From contig NZ_JAUCBP010000001.1 in NCBI RefSeq assembly GCF_030362855.1, forward strand, positions 69,613 through 133,612: a DNA stretch of 64,000 nt. The letters run 5' to 3'. The position numbers were made by a program, and so were the translations under genes. Position 1 is the stretch's first letter; every line of letters starts with the position of its first letter. Shown one piece after another: positions 35,436 through 44,538 of the stretch. The DNA comes from Neoalteromonas arenosi (GTDB lineage: Bacteria; Pseudomonadota; Gammaproteobacteria; Enterobacterales; Alteromonadaceae). Under the pieces are notes generated by a model. The model did no database searches. It was not told the DNA's origin and saw only the letters and a program-made list of their open reading frames with translations.

Positions 35436-35639
35436 ATGAAAGTGGCGAGGATATTACTTGTTTTAGTGTTATTTGTCTCAGCACCGATACTGATATTTGC
35501 ACTATTTTACTCACCTAAAGTATCAGGACGCCTAATGCACTGGCTTGTTATCGGGTATTTGCTGGTGTTGGCGGTGAGACTCTATCTTGTTCTGTTAGGC
35601 GGCAAGAGGCGTGCCCCACGAGCCAACAGCTCGTCGTAG
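35436..35639 (+). CDS. Small membrane protein, unknown
   Basis: 67 residues with two hydrophobic segments (about 4-26 and 34-55) joined by a short loop, and a basic tail (GGKRRAPRANSSS). No family recognised. CGGGGT lies a few bases before the ATG. Isolated between leftward genes. Codon pattern and membrane topology support a real gene moderately. Confidence 0.5.
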   Translation: MKVARILLVLVLFVSAPILIFALFYSPKVSGRLMHWLVIGYLLVLAVRLYLVLLGGKRRAPRANSSS

Positions 35640-35667
35640 CGGCAAACCGTTACCCTATAGCGACTAC

Positions 35668-36129
35668 TTAGAGCTCAGGTCGCGGTCGAATAGTAAATTC
35701 CCCCAAATCAGCACGGACAACTTCGACCCAAGTGCCTGCTTTAATTGCATCTTTACTGCGCAATCGCCATGCTATACCTGAATAGTGATGCACGGCTTTG
35801 TGTTTGTCCGATACGTCGTCGACCAGTAAAAAGCGATAACCGACTAAATCACTTGCAGCCCGAGTTGGATCAACACTGGCACGCAAATCTTTAAACGCAG
35901 GGCGAAAAATTAGCAAACTAAATGCTGTCGTTAAAAGCATACAAATACCAATGTAATGCGTTTCATTCGCGAGCAAGCTCCAATCGGCTAAAATACCAGA
36001 GACAAATCCCCCCATGCCAAACGAAAACAAAATCAACGAATTAAATCTAAATAACAGCATTTCCAACAAGATAAGTGCGAGGCCCCCCCACACCAAAGTC
36101 GCGATCAGATTATCTGCTAGCCAAGCCAC
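35668..36129 (-). CDS. NfeD-family membrane protein
   Basis: 153 residues: three hydrophobic segments in the first 80 residues (LVWGGLALILLEMLLF, a second at about 30-48, a third at about 58-75), then a small OB-fold domain (about 90-150, ending GTWVEVVRADLGEFTIRP). This is the short NfeD-like type that normally partners an SPFH/stomatin protein. No SPFH gene is adjacent; the only SPFH genes in the window are hflK/hflC. Divergent from the cupin gene. Confidence 0.85.
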   Translation of the reverse strand: MAWLADNLIATLVWGGLALILLEMLLFRFNSLILFSFGMGGFVSGILADWSLLANETHYIGICMLLTTAFSLLIFRPAFKDLRASVDPTRAASDLVGYRFLLVDDVSDKHKAVHHYSGIAWRLRSKDAIKAGTWVEVVRADLGEFTIRPRPEL

Positions 36130-36213
36130 AAAAATCTCTCCAAAGACAGGTCTACTTGCGTTTTATTATTATTGCGTCACGATACGGTTATAGATTACCG
36201 AATTGTAGATAAA

Positions 36214-36693
36214 ATGCACTCACTGATTGAAAAGTTGAATCTCAAACCTCATCCAGAAGGCGGCTACTATGGCGAGGTTTATCGCTCACAACAAAATGTC
36301 GCCAGCCCAGCTCATCAGCAGCAAAGAAGCGCGGTAACGCACATATATTTTTTATTACTAAAAGGGCAGCGCAGTCGTTTCCATCAGGTTCAACACGATG
36401 AAATTTGGAATTTCTACGCTGGCGCGCCACTCAAGTTACTGCATATCGAAAGCGATTTAGCGCTAAGTAGCCCTGCCAACACAACGACTCAAGCGGTCAC
36501 GATAGGCAAGTCTGACAGTTATGTCCATGTTATCCCCGCAAAACACTGGCAGGCAGCAGAATCTAGTGGAGAATATTCACTGGTGGGGTGCAGTGTTGCG
36601 CCCGGTTTTGATTTTGCTGATTTTCGCTTTATGAGTACCACTCAGGTGGGTTGGATTGAGCAACACCGACCTGAGTGGCAAGACTTCATTTAA
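36214..36693 (+). CDS. Cupin-5 (DUF985) family protein
   Basis: 159 residues from the ATG at 36214; an in-frame TTG at 36172 adds 14 residues without similarity. DUF985/cupin_5 pattern: LKPHPEGGYYGEVYRS start, SRFHQVQHDEIWNFYAGAP core with histidines and glutamate of the cupin metal site, and SLVGCSVAPGFDFADF near the end. Enzymatic role unknown. It converges on the TonB-C/TPR gene with 17 bp between stops. Confidence 0.88.
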   Translation: MHSLIEKLNLKPHPEGGYYGEVYRSQQNVASPAHQQQRSAVTHIYFLLLKGQRSRFHQVQHDEIWNFYAGAPLKLLHIESDLALSSPANTTTQAVTIGKSDSYVHVIPAKHWQAAESSGEYSLVGCSVAPGFDFADFRFMSTTQVGWIEQHRPEWQDFI

Positions 36694-36710
36694 CTATCTA
36701 ACGTTACTGA

Positions 36711-37835
36711 TTAACGCCCGATATAAAAGTCCATTTGTACGCGGCGATTTTTTGCGATTTGAACTTCACCATCTTGAAACTTGGGCGCATATCGCCAGCG
36801 CTGCAATGCCTCAATAGATGAGTCTGCGAATTTTTCGCCGCCGTCAACTTCGAGAACTCTGGGGTTAGTGACAAATCCACCTTCACTAATATCAAACTCA
36901 ATAATTACTTTTCCCTCTTTTCGAGCACGTGCGTAACTTATAGGGTATTCAGGATTTACACGAAACAGCGGTGTAGGCTCAATGACATTTTCATCCCAAG
37001 GTGTCATTTCACCAATCGCTATACAGTGTTCAGTCGCCTCTTCAGAGCGGCCCATGGTTTCATAAATATCAACTAATTGGGCATGCGCAGATAAAGCCCA
37101 AGGGTGAGTAAATTCTACACTCTGCTCAATTACACTGACGATGGTTTCAAACTTTTCTGCAGAGCCTCGCAATTTATTGTTCGTTTTTAGCAATTTGGCT
37201 AAGTAGAATTGTGTTTCGATAACGCGAGTATCGCTGGCTCCAAATGCTTCCAACAAAATACCTTCAGCCTTTTCCGTTAACTTAATCATGCGTCGCAGGG
37301 ACAAGAACCCACTGTTCGATCTTTGCATGATTGCCATTAACGCTGCGTAATAATTTCCTTGCTTTTCAGGCTGCTGTGCTGAGAGTTGCTCAACGAGATC
37401 GACCAATGAGCGACCAATACTTTTCTTGTACTTTTCGTAACTAGGCTCGCTGCTATGAGATTTGACGCTGGCATAGTAACGCTCGATACGCACTTCAAAG
37501 GTTTGTTCAGACACTTCGCCATAGCGGTCCATTGTGGATTGTTCAAGCGCTTCAAGTTCCTCGTACGCTTCGGAAAACTTGCGATTAGCAATAAGCATAT
37601 TGGCATAATTGAAGTGCAAATTTCGCAGGTTCTCTGAGCTTGGATCAAAGCGCTGCTGTCCGGTGCGGAACGAATTCTCGGCGTGCACAAGCGCCGCTTT
37701 GTAGTCTTCGGCTTCGATAGCCTGCAGGTACTGTTGATAAACAGCCTGAAAATTATCCGTTGCACTTGCGTTAAACGGTAATTGGATGAAGAGTGTTATT
37801 ATTGTTGCGGAACAGAGTTTTCTGAATGTCTTCAT
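36711..37835 (-). CDS. Exported TPR protein with TonB C-terminal domain
   Basis: 374 residues: a signal peptide (about 1-25), helical TPR-like repeats (about 28-280, for example EDYKAALVHAENSFRTG and NLHFNYANMLIANRKFSEAYEEL), and a TonB_C-type domain (about 285-374; NPEYPISYARARKEGKVIIEFDI and FADSSIEALQRWRYAPKF). There is no membrane anchor beyond the signal peptide, so it is not a classical TonB energy transducer; probably a periplasmic binding protein. Monocistronic. Confidence 0.85.
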   Translation of the reverse strand: MKTFRKLCSATIITLFIQLPFNASATDNFQAVYQQYLQAIEAEDYKAALVHAENSFRTGQQRFDPSSENLRNLHFNYANMLIANRKFSEAYEELEALEQSTMDRYGEVSEQTFEVRIERYYASVKSHSSEPSYEKYKKSIGRSLVDLVEQLSAQQPEKQGNYYAALMAIMQRSNSGFLSLRRMIKLTEKAEGILLEAFGASDTRVIETQFYLAKLLKTNNKLRGSAEKFETIVSVIEQSVEFTHPWALSAHAQLVDIYETMGRSEEATEHCIAIGEMTPWDENVIEPTPLFRVNPEYPISYARARKEGKVIIEFDISEGGFVTNPRVLEVDGGEKFADSSIEALQRWRYAPKFQDGEVQIAKNRRVQMDFYIGR

Positions 37836-37979
37836 TCGGTGCTAATTCCTTGTGTGGTGTTGCTCCATGATTGGCGAGTATCGCAAACTACACGGCTATT
37901 GAAAAGTATGCATCGATGGCATAACTGCGATTCAGGCCTTAGTGATATCCCTTTGCCACTACAACTGGGGCTTGTGAGA

Positions 37980-40292
37980 TCATTCAAGCCACGCGTAGCT
38001 AAACTTCATAAACACCGATTGCTCAGCGCTGGTTAACCGCGTAAGGCTGTCATCGTTGAAAGATGTATCCGACACGCCAATAAAAAACTTAGTCAGTGGA
38101 TTAACTTTATAGGAATAAAGCAACTGCCACCCCAAATCTTGAGACTCAGCATCCACGGCATCAATATAGTTATCTTGGTTTCTTTCAATATATGAATAAG
38201 ACACTATCAATCGCAAGAACTGACGTGCGTCGACCTGGTAGGTAAATCGTGCATCAAGCAGATTAGCGGTAAACAGAGGTTGATTATCAGCGTCAAATTC
38301 GTTGTGTAAAAAATAGCCACCAACAAACAAATGCTGGCCAACATTCAACTCAACTTCGCCTTCAATAAAAAAGCGCTCACCCAAGCGATTGTTAGCAAAA
38401 TCGATTTGGTCACCGTAACTCATAAACGAATTCAGATACAAAATTTCATTAGGTTGAGTTTCAACAAACATCCGCCACTGGCGTTCAGTAAAACGGTCGC
38501 TATTGCCGTCAATAGCTAGGGTCGATGGATCGAGGCGCAAACCGGCTCGATCACGACGCAAATAACCAATCTCCGCGAAGCTCTGATAATCACCACGGAT
38601 ACTGACATTGGCCTCTAGTTCTTTCTCAAGCAACTCTCCATCGTCATTGTGTGCGATATCCCAATCACCGCTGATACGGATGCGATTCCACCAACTATTT
38701 TCATTCCACCAATAATAGCCGCCACCGATAACACTGGTACTGCGATCGACTCGCGACACAAAACCTAAATCAGCGCGGAAATCTTCACCATTGGAGTAGT
38801 GGTCTGCGCGAAAAAACCAATCGCGAGCCTCGTGGCGATAGTTAATTCTAAAGGCTTGCCCGGTAAAGGCGTCAGTGCGTTGTGTGCGGAGCGCTTCCTC
38901 TGAAAAGTCTTGCGGAACTGAGCAATCCTCAGAACAGAAATCGCGGAATAGGAAGTCGGGATACTGAGTTTCAGACACAACAAACTGCGCACGCAACGTA
39001 TCATTATCGGTAATTAAATAACGGGCATCAATGCCATTGACGTAATTGTGATAACTATCCGATTTTCGCAAAGTACTCACAACACCCACCGAAAAATCGG
39101 ACGAAAAGTCATAGCGGTAGCGAATCGCAGTATTGTTGGAACTCTCTTGAATCTCAGCGACTGATGAGCCTAAGTTACCCGGCACTAAAAACGTGGTCGC
39201 CACATCATCGGCAACAAAGACACCAATGGAGTGATCATCGACCCTACCAGTTACCTTTGCACCGTAGTCCGGAGAGCCGATGTTACGGGTGTACACCAAA
39301 TTCAAATTCGACGAGAAGTAGTCGGCATTTTCAGTAAAAAACGGACGCTGCTCGTCAAAGAATAAAGCAAAGGTATTGTTAATACTCAGCTGTGCAACAT
39401 CGGCCTCGACCTGGGAAAAATCGGGATTTAGCGTAGCTTGCAGCGTAAATTCAGGGGTTATGCCCCAGTTGACATCCAATCCTACTTCTTGATTGTCGTC
39501 ATACGTCCAATCTCGTGTCTCATAAATATCTCGGCTGCGAGACTTTCCGGCGACAATGGTTGGAACTATCGCTAAATTATTGCCTTGGGTGGCATTTTCG
39601 AAGCCACTGATTTCTTCTAACTGACACAGTAAACATGAATTATTGCGGTCGCGGGGAATATTCGAAATACGCAAATAATCTTCGCGTGGATAAAAGCGCA
39701 AAAATTCAGCGCCCCATACTTTGGTGCGCTGGCCTTCGTCGAAGTTCATGGTGCGCAATGGCAGAGCCATTTCAACGATATAGCCACTGTCATTGACTTG
39801 CCCAGCCGACTCCCAAATCGCATTCCACGCATCGCTTTCTTGACCGGTCATTTCATTTTCGATGACATCAGCTTGGACCCCAAAGGGATTTACAAAAAAC
39901 TGATAGGCAAGTCGCGAATCGTTAAAAGTGTCTAATTTAACACCGACCATATCACCGCCAAAAATTAAATCACGGTCGCGATAAAAGGCTCGAATAGCAC
40001 TCGGATCGGGATCATGTGCGCGAAATGCAATGAACAACGAAGTACCATCTTCGTAGATGAACACTTCAGTTGCTACCGGTGAGGCCGTATTCTCAAATGG
40101 CTCGGTAACGTATACTAGGGATTGTTTTGCAGCCTGTTGCCATTGAGGTTCATCCAATACACCATCAAGTGTTGCAGCGCCTTCTAAAAACGGAATAGTG
40201 AGTTGTGAAGTATTTTGCGACTGCTGTTCCTGAGCTGCCGTTGTTGATATCGCGGCCAACAACACGCATAAACCAAATAGGCTTCTTATCAT
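37980..40292 (-). CDS. Outer-membrane DUF5916 protein with CBM9-like domain
   Basis: 770 residues: a signal peptide (about 1-20, ending TTAA), a family-9 carbohydrate-binding-like beta-sandwich (about 32-215; ATLDGVLDEPQWQQAA, MVGVKLDTFNDSRLAYQFFVNPFG), then a long DUF5916 region of amphipathic strands ending FMKFSYAWLE, consistent with an outer-membrane beta-barrel. Common in marine gammaproteobacteria and Bacteroidetes. Ligand unknown; suggested carbohydrate or glycoconjugate binding is inference from the CBM9-like fold. Confidence 0.88.
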   Translation of the reverse strand: MIRSLFGLCVLLAAISTTAAQEQQSQNTSQLTIPFLEGAATLDGVLDEPQWQQAAKQSLVYVTEPFENTASPVATEVFIYEDGTSLFIAFRAHDPDPSAIRAFYRDRDLIFGGDMVGVKLDTFNDSRLAYQFFVNPFGVQADVIENEMTGQESDAWNAIWESAGQVNDSGYIVEMALPLRTMNFDEGQRTKVWGAEFLRFYPREDYLRISNIPRDRNNSCLLCQLEEISGFENATQGNNLAIVPTIVAGKSRSRDIYETRDWTYDDNQEVGLDVNWGITPEFTLQATLNPDFSQVEADVAQLSINNTFALFFDEQRPFFTENADYFSSNLNLVYTRNIGSPDYGAKVTGRVDDHSIGVFVADDVATTFLVPGNLGSSVAEIQESSNNTAIRYRYDFSSDFSVGVVSTLRKSDSYHNYVNGIDARYLITDNDTLRAQFVVSETQYPDFLFRDFCSEDCSVPQDFSEEALRTQRTDAFTGQAFRINYRHEARDWFFRADHYSNGEDFRADLGFVSRVDRSTSVIGGGYYWWNENSWWNRIRISGDWDIAHNDDGELLEKELEANVSIRGDYQSFAEIGYLRRDRAGLRLDPSTLAIDGNSDRFTERQWRMFVETQPNEILYLNSFMSYGDQIDFANNRLGERFFIEGEVELNVGQHLFVGGYFLHNEFDADNQPLFTANLLDARFTYQVDARQFLRLIVSYSYIERNQDNYIDAVDAESQDLGWQLLYSYKVNPLTKFFIGVSDTSFNDDSLTRLTSAEQSVFMKFSYAWLE

Positions 40293-40445
40293 TATTTTTG
40301 TACCAAGGGCTTGATTAGATCCGTGAGAATGTCAGCTGTAGCAGACACTCCTTTTTTACGCCCGGCAAGTATCGCACAAATTGTGTATTTACCAAACGCT
40401 GATCGATAAAGCCGATATTTTGCGCGCTCAGTGATTTACAACTAA

Positions 40446-41105
40446 TTATTGAAACGCCTCGGTGTTGTAATACAGTGGTTTAATAGAGCCGCAAAACAAC
40501 AGCTTCATCAACAGTTCCTGCTCACTCGGCACTGCTTCTGATGTAAAGAACTGAGTCACACAGTTGCGCGCCTCTTCAACCAAAATAATATGGTCAAAAC
40601 TTGGCTTGTGCTTAATGCGATGGACAAACATCCGGTTTTCGCCGCCTAGCTCAATCATATCGTAGGTTTGGCGAAGCCCAGACGGCTCTAGCTTTTCTAA
40701 CGGACGATAGTAAAGCTGCTCAACAAAGTTTATCGGTACCTCAGGGAACATTAGGCTTCCTCCCTGTTCGTAATTACCCAAATAAACATCAACCGCGACT
40801 TCGACAGTTTCGCCGCGCATTAAGCGTTGTAGATTGAAAGGTTTCGTCTTGATAGTGACGCGATCAGCATCGCGGGTTAAGAAAAATACCTCTGGCCCCT
40901 TAGCGTCAATTAAATAAATGAGTTGCTGTTGTTTACTGCCACTTAATTCCGGTAAAAATGACGCGTAAAGATCCGATTCACTGGACATCAGAACCATGCC
41001 ATGACTGCCCATAAACTGAGGGTCTAGAGGCGGCGGAGCTTCCTCTTCGGCTTGAACTTGAGCAAATACCAAAACAAAACCGAGCACAGCCAACAGCTTT
41101 CGCAT
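40446..41105 (-). CDS. Exported protein of unknown function
   Basis: 219 residues with a clear signal peptide (MRKLLAVLGFVLVFAQVQA, cleaved about residue 19). The mature part is a mixed alpha/beta domain with two cysteines (in ARNCVT and LLFCGS) that could form a disulfide. No family recognised from memory; SHGMVLMSSESDLYASFLP looks like a metal- or ligand-facing conserved start. Between the DUF5916 gene (same strand, 153 bp) and the divergent aminotransferase. Confidence 0.75.
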   Translation of the reverse strand: MRKLLAVLGFVLVFAQVQAEEEAPPPLDPQFMGSHGMVLMSSESDLYASFLPELSGSKQQQLIYLIDAKGPEVFFLTRDADRVTIKTKPFNLQRLMRGETVEVAVDVYLGNYEQGGSLMFPEVPINFVEQLYYRPLEKLEPSGLRQTYDMIELGGENRMFVHRIKHKPSFDHIILVEEARNCVTQFFTSEAVPSEQELLMKLLFCGSIKPLYYNTEAFQ

Positions 41106-41226
41106 ACTAAAAACCTTTACCAGATATCAACTCCACTATTATATCGTATTTCTAGTCAGGCTCAGACAAATTTTACCGACTTTCGAGTACTCTAAACTTG
41201 AACTGATTGATTAACACTGTTGAACT

Positions 41227-41267
41227 AGGGCGTGTTTATTTTTGCGGCGTGAAGATCAACACGCCCT
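41227..41267. promoter_or_regulatory. Perfect 10-bp inverted repeat in aminotransferase leader
   Basis: AGGGCGTGTT (41227-41236) and AACACGCCCT (41258-41267) are exact reverse complements with a 21-base loop. The element lies 29 bp before the aminotransferase ATG and 120 bp from the divergent exported-protein gene. It could be an RNA hairpin (tail ACTATTTT, a poor terminator) or a dyad operator. Confidence 0.55.
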
Positions 41268-41296
41268 ACTATTTTAGCTAAAGAGCGGCAATAAAT

Positions 41297-42223
41297 ATGG
41301 CAACAGGTACCCACCAATACGCAGAAGACCCGCGTAACAATGATATTTTGATCAATATTAATGGTGAGCTATTTCATCGTGATGAGGCGAAAATTTCCGT
41401 ATTCGACAGCGGATTTATTCTCGGCGATGGCGTGTGGGAAGGGATCCGCTTACATCACGGACGTTTAGCCTTTATTCAGCAACATATGAAACGACTATAC
41501 GATGGCGCTAAAGCGCTGGATATGAATATCGGCATTAGCCCGGAGGCTATGGTCGAACGCTTATATGCAACTTGCGCAGCGAATAACATGACGGATGGTG
41601 TGCACATTCGTCTCATGGTTACCCGCGGACTGAAAGCGACACCGTATCAAGATCCTCGGGTCACCATTTCGCCAGCAACCATTGTAATAATCGCTGAGCA
41701 TAAAAAGCCCCTGGGCTCGACGCACGGTAAAGGCGTAAAGCTGTACACGTCACATGTGCGCCGCGGTTATCCTGACGTGCAAGATCCGAAACTCAATACG
41801 CACTCCAAACTGAACTGCATTTTTGCCTGTATCCAAGCGGCTAAGGCCCAAGCAGATGAAGCGTTAATGCTCGATCCACATGGCTTTGTAGCGACGTGTA
41901 ATTCGACCCACTTTTTTATTGTCCGCGAGGGCGAGGTGTGGACTTCAACCGGTGACTTTTGTCTGGATGGCATTACGCGTCGCAATGTGATTAATGTCTG
42001 TAAAGCCAACGATATCCCGGTTTTCGAACGCAACTTTTCGCTCGCCGATGTATACGCTGCGGATGAATCCTTTATAACCGGCACCTTCGCTGGTTTAACG
42101 CCTGTGAATAGTGTGGATGGACGCACAATAGGCAATGGTTCTAATCGAATGACCCAACACCTAGAGCAGCTATACATTGCCAAGATTGAAGCTGAAACTG
42201 CGGGAGTGTTGCAGGGTGACTAA
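41297..42223 (+). CDS. Class IV aminotransferase (BCAT/DAAT type)
   Basis: PLP-dependent fold-type IV aminotransferase, 308 residues. Family features: FDSGFILGDGVWEGIRLHHGRL near the N terminus, the PLP lysine in LNTHSKLNCI, and ETAG-type acidic region replaced by MLDPHGFVATCNSTHFFIV. Acts on branched-chain or D-amino acids or 4-amino-4-deoxychorismate; the substrate cannot be set. The stop codon overlaps the start of the next gene, so the two are coupled. Confidence 0.92.
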   Translation: MATGTHQYAEDPRNNDILININGELFHRDEAKISVFDSGFILGDGVWEGIRLHHGRLAFIQQHMKRLYDGAKALDMNIGISPEAMVERLYATCAANNMTDGVHIRLMVTRGLKATPYQDPRVTISPATIVIIAEHKKPLGSTHGKGVKLYTSHVRRGYPDVQDPKLNTHSKLNCIFACIQAAKAQADEALMLDPHGFVATCNSTHFFIVREGEVWTSTGDFCLDGITRRNVINVCKANDIPVFERNFSLADVYAADESFITGTFAGLTPVNSVDGRTIGNGSNRMTQHLEQLYIAKIEAETAGVLQGD

Positions 42224-42944
42224 GCGTATAGCCATGTGGTCTGGCCCGCGAAATATTTCCACCGCAATGATGCGCAGCTTTGAGAATCGACCGGACTGCA
42301 CGGTGTTAGATGAGCCGTTTTATGCCTACTACCTAAGCCAAACCCAAAGCCCTCATCCAATGTTTGACGAAGTGGTAGCCAGCCAACCCGTTGACTATGC
42401 TGAAGTCGCTGAAGCTATGTCCTCAGGTCACTGTCTATCGCCATTACAATATCAAAAACAAATGACCCACCATATGCTACCTGGTTGTGATTTAACCTGG
42501 ACAGTAAACCTACAGCATTGCTTCTTAATCCGCGACCCTGCAGAGGTCATCAATTCATACACTAACGCGCGCGGTATTTGCACCAGTGACGACATCGGTA
42601 TTATTCGCCAATTCGAACTCTACGAGACAATCAGCGCGTTGTCAGGGCAAAATATCCCCGTGGTCGACTGCAAAGATGTACTGCAAAATCCTCAAGTTAT
42701 GTTACCGAAAATATGCCAGGCACTGGGCATAGCATTTGAGCCAAACATGCTGGCATGGCCCCAAGGCCGGCGTGATAGCGATGGCGTATGGGCCGAGCAT
42801 TGGTATGCCAGCGTTGAGCAATCTACTGGCTTCTCACCACGCGTTGTTGCCGAAGTAACACTTAACAACGTACAACGGTCACTGGCAGTGAAACTTCAGC
42901 CGTATTATGAAAAGCTCAAAGCCAAGGCTATCTCTATGAATTAG
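42216..42944 (+). CDS. Sulfotransferase-like P-loop protein
   Basis: 242 residues from the GTG at 42216, which overlaps the aminotransferase stop by 8 bp and has GGGAG upstream. MWSGPRNISTAMMRSF is a PAPS-type 5'-phosphosulfate loop, and FLIRDPAEVINSY the 3'-phosphate motif of sulfotransferases. The family is the branch usually found beside or fused to class IV aminotransferases, not a characterised sulfotransferase. Joint action on one metabolite is inferred from the overlap. Confidence 0.85.
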   Translation: MTKRIAMWSGPRNISTAMMRSFENRPDCTVLDEPFYAYYLSQTQSPHPMFDEVVASQPVDYAEVAEAMSSGHCLSPLQYQKQMTHHMLPGCDLTWTVNLQHCFLIRDPAEVINSYTNARGICTSDDIGIIRQFELYETISALSGQNIPVVDCKDVLQNPQVMLPKICQALGIAFEPNMLAWPQGRRDSDGVWAEHWYASVEQSTGFSPRVVAEVTLNNVQRSLAVKLQPYYEKLKAKAISMN

Positions 42945-43054
42945 TGCCTGTTAGCCATTATCAATTGAGGCGCGGTGTCGAGTAACGCCTCGCTGTCAAA
43001 CAACTGGTCGGCTTGTAATGTTCTCAGTGGCAGCAAGGTGTAAACCAATCGCAT
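42941..43054 (-). CDS. Possible 37-residue small protein
   Basis: A short minus-strand frame from ATG at 43052-43054 to TAA at 42941-42943, whose stop overlaps the TAG of the sulfotransferase-like gene. AAGAGA sits seven bases before the ATG. Product starts MRLVYTLLPLRTLQADQLF and ends IMANRH. No family recognised. The rest of the 246-bp gap has only a GAGGCG/CGCCTC hairpin at about 42967-42992, inside this frame. Weak candidate. Confidence 0.25.
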   Translation of the reverse strand: MRLVYTLLPLRTLQADQLFDSEALLDTAPQLIMANRH

Positions 43055-43190
43055 AAGTAATCTCTTTCAGAAACAAAAAACTCAGCATGCGTGCACATCA
43101 GTATAAATGTCCTGACAAAACTCGCCTATTCTGCTTACAAAGCTCTGATGATACACTGTTAACAAACTATTTAAGCCGCAATAATTCTCA

Positions 43191-44528
43191 ATGAAGGATG
43201 AAAAACTACAGATAAATCAATGGCTAGTAGAGTTAAAGACCGGAGATTTACGCCTGTTTGACACATCAAGCGATATCACGATGTCGTTCGATCCAATTGA
43301 GCGGCTCGATCCCAAAGGCGTTCACCTGCTCGTTTTACTCGCCAAACACCCAGGTGAGCTTGTCGGTAAAGAGCAATTGCTAAATCGAATTTGGTCTGAC
43401 GTGGTTGTCACTGAAGATGCCCTTACCCGCTGTGTTTCGCGTTTGCGTAAGGCGCTTAACGACAGCGCGAAAGCCCCCAGGGTGATAGAAACGTTACCTA
43501 AACGCGGTTATCGATTAGTGGCTGAAACAGTGAAATGGCACCGTATCGCGAGTGAAGTTAGCGCCGAGAGTCAGGATACTGATTTAATTGCCAAAGAAGT
43601 CATTACTCCAGAACCAACGGTAGTTGAAAAAGAACAGCCGGCATGGCAAGTGTGGGGCGTTGCGATATTGATATTTTTTGCGTTTGTAGCAGGCCTTTAC
43701 TTGGTGAATCCGCAAGAAGTTGACGAGGTCAAAGACAATGAAATTGCATTGATCATTAGCCAAGCTGACGATTATTACACGCAAATGCGACGCGCTGACA
43801 ATGAAATGGCGATTGAATTATATCAGCAAGCAATTGCGATGCGGCCTGACTCTGGTCAGGGACAGGCTGGATTGGCTAATGCATTAGTGCAACAAGTTTT
43901 GCGTTGGCCCAACCCGGCGTCAGAGCCAGAGCTATTGACCACCGACCTAGAAGGCGCTATTCAATCCGGGCGAACAGCTACCCCGGAAGCAGAACAAAAG
44001 CTCAACCGGGCATTGTCATTAGCACAACGAGCAGTAAGAGTTTCACCTAATGATGCGCGCTCCCATAAAGCATTAGGATTTGTATATTCGGCCCAGCAAA
44101 AATTCGATTTAGCCTTGGCAAGTTATCATACCGCGGTAGAAAAAGAACCCGATGCATGGGACGCCATGATTAATATCGGTGACGTATTAGAAATAACTGG
44201 TCACGATGCCGAAGCCATCCATTATTTTGAACAAGCATTCGCTGCCATGGGCCGAGTATATTCAAGTCAGACTGCACGAGTGCGCCCTTGGTATGCTGCA
44301 TTAGGTGCTGTCATTGGCGATAAGTATTATTCAATGGGACAAATACAAGACGCAGAGGCCTGGTATCGCCATGTTATGAGTTTTGCGCCGTTCCACGAGC
44401 CTGCAGCTTCTGGACTTGTTGCTGTGCTAATGCAACAAGGCGACGAGCAATCAGCGGCCGTGATTTGCGAGCAGTTTTCTCAGCGTGTTGGCATCAACCC
44501 TTGCAATAACCCAACCCCACAAGATTAA
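43191..44528 (+). CDS. CadC-like winged-helix regulator with TM and TPR
   Basis: 445 residues: an OmpR/PhoB-type winged helix at the N terminus (about 15-112; KEQLLNRIWSDVVVTEDALTRCVSRLRKAL), one membrane helix (about 161-182, WGVAILIFFAFVAGLYLV) and a periplasmic TPR region (about 190-440). A one-component membrane regulator that would bind DNA from the membrane and sense envelope signals through TPRs. It faces the related gene at 44539-46101, 10 bp between stop codons. Target unknown. Confidence 0.9.
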   Translation: MKDEKLQINQWLVELKTGDLRLFDTSSDITMSFDPIERLDPKGVHLLVLLAKHPGELVGKEQLLNRIWSDVVVTEDALTRCVSRLRKALNDSAKAPRVIETLPKRGYRLVAETVKWHRIASEVSAESQDTDLIAKEVITPEPTVVEKEQPAWQVWGVAILIFFAFVAGLYLVNPQEVDEVKDNEIALIISQADDYYTQMRRADNEMAIELYQQAIAMRPDSGQGQAGLANALVQQVLRWPNPASEPELLTTDLEGAIQSGRTATPEAEQKLNRALSLAQRAVRVSPNDARSHKALGFVYSAQQKFDLALASYHTAVEKEPDAWDAMINIGDVLEITGHDAEAIHYFEQAFAAMGRVYSSQTARVRPWYAALGAVIGDKYYSMGQIQDAEAWYRHVMSFAPFHEPAASGLVAVLMQQGDEQSAAVICEQFSQRVGINPCNNPTPQD

Positions 44529-44538
44529 AGAGCTTTTA

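Noticed and set aside
41767-42183. 138-codon leftward frame inside the aminotransferase gene
   Set aside because: Fully antisense to a well-supported enzyme with the PLP-site motif; composition is that of a shadow frame.
42941-43054. Small frame as a HemP-type haem-uptake peptide
   Set aside because: Only a loose resemblance of the last 20 residues; the conserved YRLR...TKLILTK end is absent.
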